From: Pseudeuparius sepicola
Lineage: Eukaryota; Arthropoda; Insecta; Coleoptera; Anthribidae
Length of the DNA: 64,000 nucleotides
Direction of reading: 5' to 3'
NCBI GenBank assembly: GCA_963920635.1
Contig: OY987307.1
Coordinates: 20,909,735 to 20,973,734 of the forward strand
Numbering within the stretch: position 1 is the stretch's first letter; each line of letters starts with the position of its first letter. Positions 1 through 12,265 of this stretch are shown piece by piece. Below the pieces are notes generated by a model. That model searched no databases, was not told where the DNA came from, and worked only from the letters and a program-made list of their open reading frames with translations. The position numbers and the translations under genes were made by a program.

Positions 1-718
1 TAACACATTTAATGTCTGGGTCCTAAAATGTTATAATTCTTTGCCAAAGTCTAAAGTAATTCCCCGAAATATTACTCGGCTTATGCGTCTATCAACTTTC
101 CGCAGTAAATCCCAAACTGGCGCATTACATTTTTGCTAGCGCGTAGCTTCAAAGGGCTTTTATTGTGACATAAATTTCTCTCCTCGCCTTCCTACTTAAT
201 AATAAAGTTTTGGAGCGCCAGGCACATTATAAAAGCATTTTAAAATTTTACGAGACGCCGAGTAAAGTTCTTTATTAATATAAAATGGCCGCCCATATTT
301 TATAAGCTGAATAAGAAGTATCACCCGCCCACACAGTGGCGTTGTCTGAGGGTGTTGAACGCAACCACGTGAAAGTACCTAAGTTTGTATTTTTATGATT
401 TCGATAGTTTCTCAGGATTTATATCAAGGGAGACGGCTGCAAAAACTTTTGAAAGACCTTCAAGTTTTCCATAAAAAAAAATGTAATAAATCGAAACCTG
501 GGATGTACAAAATTAAACCTATGGGAATGGAAAACTTCAATGTTAGAGCTCCAAATAGGACTATTATTTTTTTATTATTGTTGTAATCAACATTATTGCC
601 CTTTAATTAATGATTAATTTTGTTGTTTGATTTATGTACTTTTAACATAGGAAGGACGGTGTCCCATAATGATAAGTAAAACTGATCAATTTAGGTCCGT
701 GATATTAATTTGGTAGTA
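1..718. other. Unique-looking intergenic DNA
   Basis: No supported gene. The stretch is mostly AT-rich, with short GC-richer patches at about 60-200 and 280-380. The latter holds an ATGGCCGCCC word at 285-294 that recurs in several other islands of this window. The 63-codon frame at 395-586 has low-complexity ends and no recognisable domain, so I treat it as chance. Confidence 0.5.
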
Positions 719-1345
719 AAGCCTTTTTCTTGAAATCGGCAGTAAAGTGTCCCAAAATCGTCATTAAAAGCACAGAAATCGTACAGTAATGGGCTACATT
801 ATTGTACGATTTTTTCAATAAGTAGGCCTTGGCGAGATGTAAACATCAAACGTCAGACGCGGAGAAATCGCCCGTCAAAAGTTACCAACTATTCAAAACT
901 CGGCCGATAAAGGCCCATTTAACTTTTCGTACACATTGCGAAATTGTTTCCTATAGAAGCGCAATCCTTCAGTATACATATTTTAGTAAATTTGAATATC
1001 AATAGATTTGTTGTGTAGGCTGCACAAGAAGCAACAGTTTGGTTTTTCCTCGGGTTTTTCTGTACGAAGATACCGTGTCTTGTCTTACTTGACCTAGGTA
1101 GAGCGATCGTCAAAGTCAAGCAACGCCGCGCGTAGTCGGTTCATGGACGGGGTGATCCCTTATTATTATTTTCTTGCCTAATAAAACATTTTTTTTCCGA
1201 TTTAAAAAAAATATATAATATGTACCTACCTCGGCACTGAAGTTCTTTTTATGACTCATGTGGTTTATTTGCCTCGGCCAGATGCCTCGGCAACTAAATT
1301 CCACATGAGTCATAAAAAGTTGAACTTCAGTGCCTTGGTACATAA
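719..1345 (+). repeat. Dispersed repeat family A, copy 1
   Basis: The reverse complement of this stretch recurs at about 45005-45895. Shared blocks include the poly-pyrimidine start, a GGGCTAC block at about 790, the segment CTACCTAGG or its complement near 1090, and the hairpin at the 3' end. No coding capacity is visible. The short minus-strand frames here (919-1119 and 1116-1343) do not match known domains and are broken in the second copy. The two copies lie 44 kb apart in opposite orientation, as expected of an interspersed mobile repeat. Superfamily unknown. Confidence 0.7.
1221..1342. repeat. Hairpin at end of family A (inverted repeat, about 50-bp arms)
   Basis: The left arm TACCTCGGCACTGAAGTTC continues into TTTTTATGACTCATGTGG. 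It is answered by CCACATGAGTCATAAAAAG and the complementary block ending near 1342. The central loop contains GCCTCGGCCAGATGCCTCGG. One arm of the same hairpin recurs at about 30341-30405, and most of it at about 45030-45120, so it is a mobile foldback module. Confidence 0.75.
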
Positions 1346-2109
1346 ATAACTATTATACATACGTTACTTTACGGTTTTTTCTACTTTATCAGTTCGCACA
1401 TTCTTTCAACACTGTATGCCATTGGCGAACCAAAAACAAAGATCTTCCATAATATGCAAGCTCTATATTCTGGATATGCGTCCAGATATGCATCTACTAA
1501 TCTGAAACAAGCCGTTCTATCCTGAAGCTGTGACGATAATCTACTCTCAAAAAGGAACCGCGCTTTTGCGTTTTGCACATATAGTTACAATAATTATAAC
1601 GTCCCCTGAAATACTTTTGACAAGTTCAGCTCGAGAAAAAGTGAAAATAAAAAATTTGGATAAAACTTGATAAACAACTTATCGCAGGCAACTTTTTCAA
1701 ATATATTTTTTCGAAATGAACTTCTTGCAGGATATACAGTGTAATATACAGTGAAATGTATTAGGAGATTTTTTTATTAATAATTTATTTTGAAAATTAA
1801 CTTTGCCGGTAATTTTTGCTTTAGAAAAGTTAAAAATTTACCCACTCAAATTAATGTAGTCACGTGTCCCTCACTATATCATCTTTAAAAAATGTCAATT
1901 AAAATCAGCTTATGTACCAAAGTTAGACTTTCAGGACATACTTTTAAAATACCTATTTATTTTTTGCCATTCTTAAATATTTCCATAAAATTGAGAACCT
2001 TGTAACTTCGTAGAAACTATTTTATATATCACTAGTTTTATCATTGTACTTTTTCTTAGCAAATATCGATAAAATATAGGCCTTTTGCATAATAATTTAT
2101 TTAAATAAT
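1343..2109. other. AT-rich intergenic stretch
   Basis: I see no gene, RNA or repeat with support here. The minus-strand 65-codon frame at 1381-1578 has no recognisable motif. Confidence 0.5.
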
Positions 2110-3230
2110 AATCTATTAGAAATTTACTCATTGAAGATTTTGAACAAAATGAGTTGAGTAGATAGGTACTCGCATATTCACCAACCTAATGTTTAGTGTA
2201 GATATATGATGACATATTTATTCTATATGGGAACATGGAGTAGATGATTTAAATTCATTATTACATTTTATAAATCACACTATTAAGTTTACCCCACAAA
2301 TTACCTTCCTTATTTCTAGTCTAGATATTTCTAGACTAAAATCAGACAGTATAGAAACTAGAGCCTATAGAAAACCAACACATACTAATAGATATCTCCA
2401 TTTTAGTGTTAAGAAAAGGAGTAATTAAAAGTTTATATGACAGGGCTAAAACGATTTGTTCTAATAACACAATATGTTCTGAAATATGTTCTTGAGAAGA
2501 ATAGTAGTTATCCTTTTGAATTTGTTCAGCAAGTTTTTCAGGATTTCCAACAAAACATCAATGCTAATAGAATTATAGACCGACCAGTAAATTTTTTTTC
2601 ATATATTCCTGGACTATCAGACAAGCTAAATGCATAGGCAATGTTTTTATTCTCAGAACAGTATTTAAGACCAAAAATACATTAAGATCGATACTAGTTA
2701 AAACGAAACCCTTTAATGAGGTATAAAGTTCAAAAAATTGATTTTATAAACTTATTTGTGAATGTAGAAAGTTCTATGTTGGGGAGACTTGTAGGCCATT
2801 TAACGTTCGTTTGAAAGAACATAAAAATTAGGTATATCAGACAAAATCAAATTTCAAAGTCAAAAATATGTAATCAAAGATTTTGTATGATGGGTCCCAA
2901 TCAATTCTTAAATAATAAGTAATAAATAAGCGAAACATTACGGAATCAGCACTTATTTCAGAAAATACGGACAACTATGTTGTTGGATATTCAGTGGAAT
3001 TCAGTAAAATGCCAGTTGTTCAAAGTGATGTTGGTATACATAATTAAATAGAACACAGGGTACAATATCAGACAGGTGGCCAGGTTATTGTTCTGTTGTC
3101 ATGACACTTTGACTTGACATTTATCATTCTTTCATTTCACTTTGACTTGACAATACCTTTGAGAAACGAGGAAGATTTATTCTGCGAAAGCTCAGAAAAT
3201 AAAATTGTTATTGTTATTTTTTGAGTTAAC
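2110..3230 (+). pseudogene. Penelope-like retroelement, decayed fragment (reverse transcriptase end and GIY-YIG domain)
   Basis: In life this was a Penelope-like element: a reverse transcriptase fused to a GIY-YIG endonuclease. Translation in shifting frames gives, in order, IEDFEQNEL at about 2130; a damaged YxDD box (Y-DDIFI) at about 2201; WEHG...LNSLLHFINHTIKFT at about 2229-2290; LDISRLKSD then YRKPTHTNRYLHF at about 2322-2407; a region resembling KGVI.SLYDRA at about 2418; and then CECRKFYVGETCRPF and VRLKEHKN at about 2755-2829, the GIY-YIG core. A terminal block, NITESALISENTDN, sits at about 2932-2975. The YRKPTHTDRYLH and FYVGET..F..R..EHK signatures are diagnostic of the family. 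Several frameshifts and stops separate the blocks, so the copy is dead. The 3' 350 bp recur at 60.97-61.73 kb. Confidence 0.82.
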
Positions 3231-3783
3231 GTAAGTTTTGTTCTTTTAATGTTATGCCTTTATGAATTTCCAAACTTGAAACTGGGCTAACCTCTGACAA
3301 AGCGCTAGAGCTTATTTAGCAGTTCCTGTTTCGAGAATTAAAAATTTAAAGAAATTAAAATTAAAATTTAAAAATTCATTAGATAACAACATAGTTTTTA
3401 AATTTTCCATTTTCATGAAAGGTTTAAAAGTCAAATTGGCATACTTGGTAAAATTGGAATAGAAACAACACATCTTAACAACTAAGCCCATTTTAAGCGA
3501 TTATATATTTTAAATATCAGTTTCTTTTGACAGATAGTGAAAGTCACTGTCCGCGTTTGAGTAATTTTTCATCTTTTATTGACAAAAAAAGTTAATTTCA
3601 GAATAAATCATTATTAAAAAATGTTCCTCCATATACCTAATGTAAACTTTTTGTCGGTTAATGTATAGTTACTATTTATACCACGAAAATTTTTACCCCC
3701 CCCCTTATTTTCTATATTTTTAAGGTTAATAAAAAAACCTTCAGTTACAAGTTTTCGAAGCCAAAGCAAGCTTTTTTCAGCGT
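3231..3783. other. AT-rich intergenic stretch
   Basis: No gene seen. It contains short A/T-rich near-repeats around 3340-3420 and a C9 run near 3700. Nothing here is assignable. Confidence 0.5.
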
Positions 3784-3785
3784 TA

Positions 3786-4461
3786 CAGGGTGTTCAGAAA
3801 AGCGGTGTCAAACCAAACTTATGTTTTTTTTACAGAACACCCTGTATATTTATAGATATTTGAAATCTGCTCACTGCCACAATTTCAACGATGTATACAT
3901 GTAATAATATGTTTGTTTCAAGCGTTTGGAAAATATTCGACCTTGAAACTTCCAATTTTGTACTTTTGATGTAAATTTTTTCGAAAATGAAACCTTTGCG
4001 GGTATACCTACCTTATCATGGGCGTACCGAGGGGGGGGGGGGCGGCAGCTGCCCCCCGAAGTTTTCATCACTACGATGCTACTTGGGATCATTTATGACA
4101 TTTCTTCCTATAAAAGGTTTTAACTGCAAAGGTTTAATTTTCGAAAAAATTGACATAAAAAGGGAAAAATTTGAAGTTTCAAGGTCGAATATTTTCCAAA
4201 GCCTTGAAACAAACATATTACATGTATATATGTTACGGTTAAAGTGTTTACTTGGCTAGTTTATATAGACCAGCTAGATAGTATACAAATTATCCGAATG
4301 TCTGGTTATTTTAAAGGAAAATCTATCTAGCCAAATTAACACTTTAACAGTAACATATACATAATTGAAATTGTGAGAATGAGCAGATTTCAAATATCTA
4401 AAAATATACGGAGTGTTCCATTTAAAAAAATTGGTTTGGTACCGCTTTTGTGAACACCCTG
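3786..4461. mobile_element. TA-flanked palindromic MITE (Tc1/mariner-type ends), with nested insertion
   Basis: The ends are CAGGGTGTTC and its complement GAACACCCTG, each bordered by TA (3784-3785 and 4462-4463), as expected for a Tc1/mariner-mobilised MITE. The arms are long and imperfect: GATATTTGAAATCTGCTCA near 3855 is answered near 4385, and AATATTCGACCTTGAAAC near 3930 is answered near 4180. A G13 run near 4030 followed by GGCGGCAGCTGCC lies in the centre. The element codes for nothing. The two frames at 3871-4092 and 3987-4259 are products of the palindrome. Confidence 0.8.
4227..4357. mobile_element. Small hairpin MITE nested in the 3786-4461 element
   Basis: The right arm of the host palindrome is interrupted between CATGTA and TACATA. 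The insert has TIRs of roughly 30 bp (TGTTACGGTTAAAGTG... against CACTTTAACAGTAACA) and TA on both sides. The empty site can be read from the uninterrupted left arm of the host element, which supports a true insertion. Confidence 0.7.
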
Positions 4462-7065
4462 TATAGAACTAAATAAACTGAATAAACGAACGAAATTCCG
4501 AAGAGGTATTTTCAAATAATGACAACAACAAAGAAATTAAGCCTAGCCCTAGATAATTACAATTATTGGCGTTATTCAAACTTAAAATAATTTTCGTGTA
4601 GTAACCGGTCCAATTTCCCCAATTTCCCAGTTTTCCGGAATTACGGCCTGATCAAAATAAACAGTCGTAATAAACAAAGTGCGCGGCCTAATTTGTTGCC
4701 GTAAGCAGTACGTCTGCAGGATCTGCCCGCTAATTTCCACTGCCTCGGCGCGTGGCAATAATTCCGCAGTCATTTAAAATTAAGATTAATTACGTGGACG
4801 TTTTTCACGTTCCTGTGTACTTTAAATTATTTCCAGCCGTAACTTATTTAGTTATTTAACTTCTTCGTTACTTTCCGCCGGCGAACGGCAGAAAACTTCC
4901 CCTGGGAAAGCCAGCGGCGGACGTTAGGGCTTTTCCGAACTCCGGTATTTTCGGAAAGACAAACAGAACCGCGAGTTTCGATATTTTATTTCTTTGCATG
5001 AAGTAGGATTACTGCGATTGGGGCAAATTTTGAAGTCCCACGAGACTGTATATTAGACTGAACGGATTTTTAATACGTGCGCGTCTAAAATAGGCCTTTT
5101 CACTAAAAAATAAAAATCATATTTTTTGCAATTTTAACACACTGAAGCTTAATTTTTCATTTTACAGGCGAAAGCCAAACAGGAGACTTAAAACTTACCA
5201 GCGAAATGACGTGACGAATTTCGTGTCTCCATCTTTACAACAGTAGGTAAGATAATTACCTCTTAATTTTAATTGTATTTTACAAATGTTATTATTTAAT
5301 ACCATTTAAATTACAAATATCCTTTTCTCTTTTTCTAACATAACCGTTAGATTAAGATTACTGATCCGATCAAATTTTTACAAAATACTTATGAATGGTA
5401 CGTAGAAACACACGGTAGAATATTACTACCAACTAAAATTCTCAATATGGTGGAAGCCAGGGATCTGTGACGTAATTTGTGAGGAAAATTTGAATTTCAG
5501 AAATTTTTAAGAATACTCTCTGACGAAATTCTGACGAAAAATTTGGAAAAAGTACATAACATTAGTAACAAGAGAATAGAATCCAAATTTGTGGTTTTCC
5601 AAATTTGGTGTGAAATGGCGTTTCTCGGGATAAAGTCATACGGCTTATTCAAATCGAAATTTGGTCAATATTTTTTCTTAGTCCATGATGGTTGTGCTAT
5701 GTTCGTTATCTTCTGTGGACATAACAAATCATCATAAGCACTTAATTTTTTAACCATTGGGGTAAATACCTATACATATCTACATGTTTTAAAAATGCAA
5801 TACTTGAATCTCCGAATTGAATCAATTGCGTAACAAAATGAAGTCTTGCCAATTATTGCACAACACATACTTTTTTTGCAACAAAAAATCGACAGTGAGT
5901 CCACGTTAAGAACCAAGTTTGGTAATTTTTTGGTTACAAAGGTGTTCAAAATGCGCATGCTATAAAATATGTATCTACTATTATCTTTATATTATGTTTT
6001 TGTACCTTCGATCGACCTTGGTTCGATTCGAGGTCGAGGCGCTGGACAAATTGTGGATTCAGGAATTTCCGTATTATCTACTTGAGCGAATGCTATCCTA
6101 AGTGAAACATAAACACAAGTTGTTGCATGGCTAGAGCGTGATACGCACGTGATCGGCTTGCCATTGGCTAGCCGGTAATAAAGTCTGACCCGGCGGGCGA
6201 GTGCAGCGAGTCGGTGTTTCTTACACAGCCGTATATATTGAGTTGCAAGTGGACCTTTATTTTTTTCCGATATAATTCTTTCGCTGTTTATTAATTGTTG
6301 GAGCTACGATTTGTGTTAATAGTAGAAATTTGCAGGTAAGTGAATTACATACAAGAAAATTTATAATATATATAAAAGTTTTGGATAACCAGTATGTTTC
6401 AAATCAAATCAATATTGTAAAATTCATAGAGATCGTCCTTAATGCGGCCCTGCCTCGTATTAGCCCTCAGTGCTTCCATCGTGTAAATGTTTACGCGCCA
6501 CTTGCATTTAGTTTGAATAGAGTGTAGTTTGCCTTATATACGAAACTGTACAATAATTAATCCAAAAGCAAGAAAATACAATAAATAAAAATTATAAAAA
6601 AAGAAACACTTTACAAATAAAGAGACAATGTTGTTAACGCGTGAGAAGGATAGACATATTTATATGATTTGAAAATGAATAGGTACTTATCCATACATGA
6701 AACAATATTAGCCACTTAATTTAAAATGCGTATTATTTATATTTATAACATTTAGCAGACGTGTTGAGAAATGCGACAGGTCGTTCCACATTAATTTGGT
6801 ACAAAAAAGGCTGGAGAAGTTTTTATTTAATCTAGTAAAGGAAGCAATAGGTTTTTAAGAACGGAAAGACAAGTTTCGAAAATGCAAAAACCCAAACATT
6901 TTTAGAACAATGAAAGTAATTGGTACAGATAGGTTTTAATTGAAACAAGAAGCTGCAATCAGATAATGCAAAAAAACAGAAAGACACTCAATTTTAATTT
7001 GAATTTAACATAAATAAATATTATCTTAAATTCTCGAAAACTTGGAGTCAAAAAGAAGGTACGAG
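4462..7065. other. Intergenic DNA with a GC-rich island at 4.59-4.99 kb
   Basis: No supported gene. The part at 4590-4990 is markedly GC- and CpG-richer, with blocks such as GCCGGCGAACGGCAG, but has no convincing frame; the 63-codon minus frame at 4582-4773 has no known domain. Another GC-rich patch at 6110-6240 is followed at 6332-6339 by CAGGTAAG, a textbook splice-donor sequence. An untranslated exon is therefore possible but unproven. The remainder is AT-rich. Confidence 0.45.
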
Positions 7066-7612
7066 TTCCAACCAAATTTGGTGCATATTATGGGTTGTCA
7101 TTTTTTTGCAATAATTTGGCACTGTTGAGATGACCAGCGGCGTCGATACAAACAATTTTATTTTAAATGCCAGCATAATCGCCTTGGCACTAGTTTAAAA
7201 AATCCGAAATTACGAAGAAACTGTACCAGATATAAGAAAAATACCAAGAGGCGCTTTTTGTTCCAAATTGAATGGGCTATACAAAAAAGGCAAAATTTTT
7301 GGTTTTTCACCGTACTACTTTTTTTTACAATTATTTACAGTAACTATTTGTATCTATGCCGCTGGTCATCTGAACGGGGTCAAATTATTGCAAAAAATGG
7401 CAACCCTCCAATGCATAAGGTGTACTAAATTTGGTTGGAATTCCTAAATGGGCTCGAAAGAAATTAAAAAATATATGTTTGTTTTGGAAAAATTTCAACA
7501 CGCTGTATGGAGAACCAAGCGTTTTTGAGATAATGTTTACTAAGTATATGTGCTTATTCTAGCGAGTTCTACCTGGTGTTGTCGGCTCTGCCTTTAGATG
7601 TGACTCACCCTG
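7066..7612. mobile_element. Family E palindromic MITE, copy 1 (5' truncated)
   Basis: The right end reads TTTAGATGTGACTCACCCTG, followed by TA, identical in layout to the ends at 9896 and 56027. The left arm is cut within the block CCAACCAAATTTGGTGC. Inside, CCAGCGGCGTCGATACAAA near 7134 is answered by TTGTATCTATGCCGCTGG near 7347, the family's inner palindrome. No coding capacity. Confidence 0.8.
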
Positions 7613-8217
7613 TATATTTTGGTCTTTTGTTACAGTAGGAATATCTGTTTAATAATTTAAAAAACTATAACTAAAACTACTCGTCTAAACTCTCTAAATG
7701 AGGGACAGTACTGAGGCTGCATTTCCCCTTTGGATGGCTAAACCGAGAATATTAATTAATTAATAATACCCTATTTTAAATACCCTATTTTAATGCCCCC
7801 ATTTTAATACCCTTTTTGTTCGTAAAATTTGTAATACCTACCCTATTCCTTAAAGCGGTATTTGTGTCGGTCTGGCGAAATCAAGTAAAACAACTGATGA
7901 ATGTATATGTAGAAGCAAAAAATATGATTTTATTTTAGTGTTTACTTAGTGTGGGTGAAATTATTTTTACCAGAACTTTTGAAATATTTATGCGATTACG
8001 CCCCCTTTCATTTAGGTACCCGAGATCTGGAGATACACCTAGGATTTTCTTGGCAACAAAACCCTGCGAAATTTGGCGATTTATTTGGCGTGGTGGCCTC
8101 CGTCTCGGCTCCCTCGTTTTATATCGAAAATACGACGTCGTAAAACTCCCGCCTCAGAAAGTTGGAGGCGAAACTTCTGGGTGCTTCCACGGCAAAAACA
8201 AAATTATGTTACAGTTT
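7613..8217. other. Intergenic DNA with a short GC-richer block
   Basis: Around 8095-8205 lies a block (ATATCGAAAATACGACG..CGTAAAACTCCCGCCT..GAAAGTTGGAGGCG..GGCAAAAACAAAATTA) that recurs, better preserved and more GC-rich, at about 11890-11992. The frame of 99 codons at 7951-8250 overlaps this block but is not conserved as protein in the second copy. Confidence 0.5.
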
Positions 8218-8754
8218 TATAGTATAAATGAACTCACTTGGAACACATAATGTACGGGGCACAATCTGTTTCATTGCATTTACCACGCCCTGCTACTGAT
8301 AAAAATACTAGACTTATCAGCAGAATTCACCCGTATAAAATTCAAAGGTTTTTATGCGGTCGACGTAGACCTAGTCAACGAAGCAGCCGACAAGAAACCG
8401 AGCGTAGCGATTTGATTGGTCGGTGTTTCTGAGATCCATGGAGCAGGTGTCGACGTGGGCCAGTTAGGCCAGTATAACCAGTGCCGTGCTCGGAAATAAA
8501 AATTGCCCTTTATTTTACGGATTTTGGTTTGGTGTATAGATTTTTGAGTGGTGTTGTTTTGTGTGTAACAAAATTATTGGTTTGCTTTGGTTTGAGTTAT
8601 TTCGAAGTTTGTTTTATTCTTTTTTAGAGCATTTAAATAAAATTTGTATAGTACTATTAAGGGCCGCGCGCTGCCTATGACTCGGTCTTGCTTTACAAAG
8701 CAAACGCCGCCCAAGCGTTTTTATGCTGTTCCAAGTGAGTTCATTTATACTATA
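8218..8754. mobile_element. Unclassified element with about 27-bp terminal inverted repeats
   Basis: ATAAATGAACTCACTTGGAA at 8224-8243 is matched in inverse orientation by TTCCAAGTGAGTTCATTTAT at 8729-8748, and the match extends through TATAGT/ACTATA. The element is inserted just after the block shared with 11.99 kb (GGCAAAAACAAAATTA), which in that copy continues differently. The interior is mixed: a GC-rich part at 8380-8480 and a T-rich part at 8500-8640, without a domain. The ends suggest a DNA transposon; the superfamily is not determined. Confidence 0.6.
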
Positions 8755-9094
8755 CCGCATTACGTTTTTTTATTTCACTTAGAAGATTTAGTATAATTAT
8801 TAAACTCTACCTTGCTTAAATACATACAGTGCTATTCATAAAGTTTGCATCAAATGGAAATGATTAGATTTTTTGAAAATCTGATTTCGCACGATACTGG
8901 CTCATCCTTTGGGTACAATATTATTACTTGTGACATTTAAAATTAAAAGCTACCTTGGGGAAGTGTTAATCTAGAGCAAAAAAACAAATATTGAATACCT
9001 ACCGTAAAACTTTGTTAAATGGTCGTTACATTATAGTAAAAAGTATGCCCGTGTAAAGCATAAAAAATTGCTGGTAAAGTTTTCTCGTTTAATA

Positions 9095-9896
9095 CAGAAT
9101 GAGTCACATCTAAAGGCAGAGCCGAAAACACAAGGTAGAATTCGCTCAAATAAGCACATAATATGCTTAATAAACATAGATTCTCCATATACAGCAACAC
9201 ATTTTTTAATTTCTTTCGGGTCCGTTTAGGAATTCCAATCAAATGTGGTACACATTACGCACTTGTGGGTTGCCATTTTATGCAATAATTTGGTCCCTTT
9301 CAGATAACCAGAGGCGTAGATACAAATAGTTACTCTAAATAATTGTAAAAAAGTAGAACGGTCCCGTGCAAAACGAAAAATGTTGCCTTTTTGCATACCC
9401 CATTCAATTTATAAGGTATATTTGCAAAATTAGTACATGCATTAAGCAATGTTCAATTGCCACCTTAATCAATAAAATATTATTTACTTTATTTTAAATG
9501 CTAGTATATTCGCCTTGGCACTAGTTTAAAATATCCGACGCTTTTTGTTCGAAATTGAATCGTCTATCAAAAAAAGGCAAACATTTTTGTTTTGCACAGG
9601 ACCGTACTATTTAGAATAGCCATTTGTATCTACGCCGCTGGTCATCTGAATGAAGCAAAATTATTGCACAAAATGGCAACCTACCTATATGCATAGTGTG
9701 TATACAAAATTTGTTTGGAATTGTCAAAGGGGCTCGAAAGAAATTTAAAAAATATATAATTTTTTGAAACATTTCAACACGCTGTATATGGAGAACCAAG
9801 CGTTTTTGAGCTAATGTTTATTAAGCATATTATGTACTTATTTTAGCGAATTCTACCTTGCATTTTCGGCTCTGCCTTTAGATGTGACTCACCCTG
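9095..9896. mobile_element. Family E palindromic MITE, copy 2 (full length)
   Basis: Starts CAGAATGAGTCACATCTAAA and ends with the complement (...GTGACTCACCCTG), TA on both sides. The arms are palindromic for over 300 bp, including the block GGTTGCCATTTT.TGCAATAATTT and the inner CCAGAGGCGTAGATACAAAT. Length is 802 bp. No frame beyond chance; the minus frames at 9015-9242 and 9611-9799 are arm artefacts. TA duplication and CAGGGTG-type ends point to Tc1/mariner transposase in trans. Confidence 0.85.
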
Positions 9897-11869
9897 TATA
9901 TACACCATATTCAGTTACAATGGATTATTTTTACCAAAACAAAAATTACATGAGCGGGTGTTGAAAATACACGCCGTGCTATTCATGGATGCTTTTTTAA
10001 CATCCCTTGAGTTTTTTTAACAACGCTCGTACTTAATTTACACCGTGTTGTGAACAAAATAATGGCATGTTTGGACTTTCTCCTCTCTCAGTGCAGGTCG
10101 GGTAGAACATTATAGTTCGACAAAATTTAAATCAAAAGCCTTATTAAATATCAGTACCTAATACAATACAGGCAAAGTTTAGGAATCCTTGAAAATACAG
10201 AAATTTTAACTTTAAATTTCCAATTATGAATAAGTAGGTACCTACACAAACGCCTTTGCCACTTTAGTGCATGGCCTCAAAAGTTAAGTTAAATTACAAA
10301 ATTACTTACCGATGGATTATTATCCTCAAACATTTTAGTTTTGACGGTCAGGGAAGTGCCACAGGCCGCATAATATAGCATAATAACCGGTTTAAGGTAC
10401 TTTTGCGATTGTAGCATACGAGAGGGCTCTCGGTTCTCGAGCCCCAGTCCCAGCCAGTCAAGTGTGTGGCATGCTTCGCCGCGTCCTTTACAAAACTTCT
10501 CTCAGTACCTCGCGTGTTATAAGTAAACAAAATGAAAAATAGTGGCAGGACATATTGAACTTTTTAAGACTTTCATTGGCAGAAAAAGTTTAAATAAAAT
10601 CTCTTGCGAGACCAATTCCAGATTGTCAATGATCTCAACCGGATAAAGTTGCAACTCGCAATTTTACGCGACACTTTTATAGAAATATGTACAAGAACAA
10701 TTAAATGCACTATTTTGCATTATCAACTTCTTAAGAAACGAGAATTTTGGTTTTGTGCACCTTTTATATTATTAATGCAAAAATACGGAATTAAAAATAC
10801 GGAATTTCTACTATAAATAAAAAAATGAAAAACTTATGCCAAAAGTAGGTACCCACCTCGGTACCACCTATTTTATTCTAATATGGCGAAATATTAACAT
10901 GTTCATTAAAAACTTTGGAAATTAACACAAAATGAAAAAATGTTATAGTTCAAAGCACCAAAGAAAACGTTTGTAAAGAATGCGGGCAGCGTTGCGAGAT
11001 TTCCTATACGAGTAGTCGTTATTTATTGGCGAATACAAATTTTAGCATATTGAAGCAGAATTTCTGAACTCTGTAATACCGAAAAAATAAAGCTAGCATC
11101 ACGCGACCACTTACTCATTTTGTTTTTCATTTATTTTTAACGCGGTGTGATAAAACACCCATTATATTTTTTCAACATCGTCGCGTCTACCATCGCCTTT
11201 GAAATACGGCAACAAAGCACCTCTGCCAGCGAGCTGGACGAGAAAAGCAGTTAGCCAACGCGTGTTGTGCCGGTTTCTATAGTACGTAAAGTTAACTGCG
11301 TATTTGGGCTACCACACAGCGGTCAGTTTTTCTGCCGCCGCGGCCGGCGCAGAGAACTCAGTGGCGTTTCGTATGTTCGGGAGTTAATGTGCGCAAAATA
11401 AGTAAACAGGAAAGAACGTCGCATTCTCAAGCACGAGAAATAATTGCCAATGTTATATAAGGGTCTGCCTTCCTCCATAGTCTAAGGCATCATCGTTAAG
11501 AATAATATTAATTATAAATTAAATAACAATTATATGAAAATCAAGTCAGTAAATTACACGAAATTGAGATACGCCCCTGAACTGTGGCTAATTCTATAGT
11601 ATTTACGAGTTCTTCCCCCTTACGTCGCACGCATTCTGCCGTAACGAGGACTATAAGGTACGAGTATACAAATGCAAAATAGGAGTTCTGTGTTTTGTTA
11701 AGCTCTATAGAAGTCGCTTCCTTGAAAATCGGCACTGATAACAACTCGAAAAGTATCTACTAAGTACCACATTTTTTATCTCCGAGTCAGATATCAAAAT
11801 ATCTTGTCAAAACTTGGTTACTGCTCATTGTCCAAAAAGCGTTCAATCTGGGACACCCTGTACAGCCGC
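9897..11869. other. Intergenic DNA with shared repeat pieces
   Basis: No gene seen. Blocks at about 10313-10355 (GGATTATTATCCTCAAACAT and following) recur at about 37421-37470, and the sentence around 10180-10235 recurs at about 54890-54930, so this stretch contains dispersed-repeat pieces. A GC-rich patch at about 11210-11380 includes GCCGCCGCGGCCGGCGC. A piece at about 11784-11820 resembles 37560-37600. Confidence 0.45.
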
Positions 11870-12245
11870 TCGGATTTATCGCAGCACGGCTGGCTCCCCG
11901 CTTCATATCGAAAATGCGACGCCGTAAAACTCCCGCCTTAGAAAGTTGGAGGCGAGGCCGCCCGGGGGCTGCTCGCCGGCAAAAACAAAATTACGTTTTA
12001 ATTTCGCCCAATACGGTTTTATGTCATTAAAAAGACGTAGCATAAATTCCCGCCTCCCGCTTCCTCCGCCGCCCCTCTCCCTCCCGAAAATTCATTAAAT
12101 TTCTATTTCGTAATACGTTTAGCGGGTTATTCCCGTTCGGAACTTTTCGACTTTTTGGGGGCCCCCGCCCCGGACTGATATTAAAACCGTTTCGTTTTTG
12201 GGAGATGTTCGGTCCGTTTTTCTTTAATTAAAACGTAGGCGTGGA
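11870..12245. other. GC/CpG-rich island
   Basis: High GC and CpG density in AT-rich surroundings, with CCGCCTCCCGCTTCCTCCGC near 12049 and GGGGGCCCCCGCCCCGG near 12157. No long frame. Its first 120 bp share the block at 8095-8205. It could be a CpG-type promoter or a conserved regulatory element; the sequence alone does not decide. Confidence 0.4.
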
Positions 12246-12265
12246 TAATAAATTGTGGTGATATA

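Noticed and set aside
11857..11875. Isolated CACCCTGTA ends (also near 15050, 17318, 49668, 51065) as separate complete MITEs
   Set aside because: I could not find the matching opposite end for these, so only single termini are supported.
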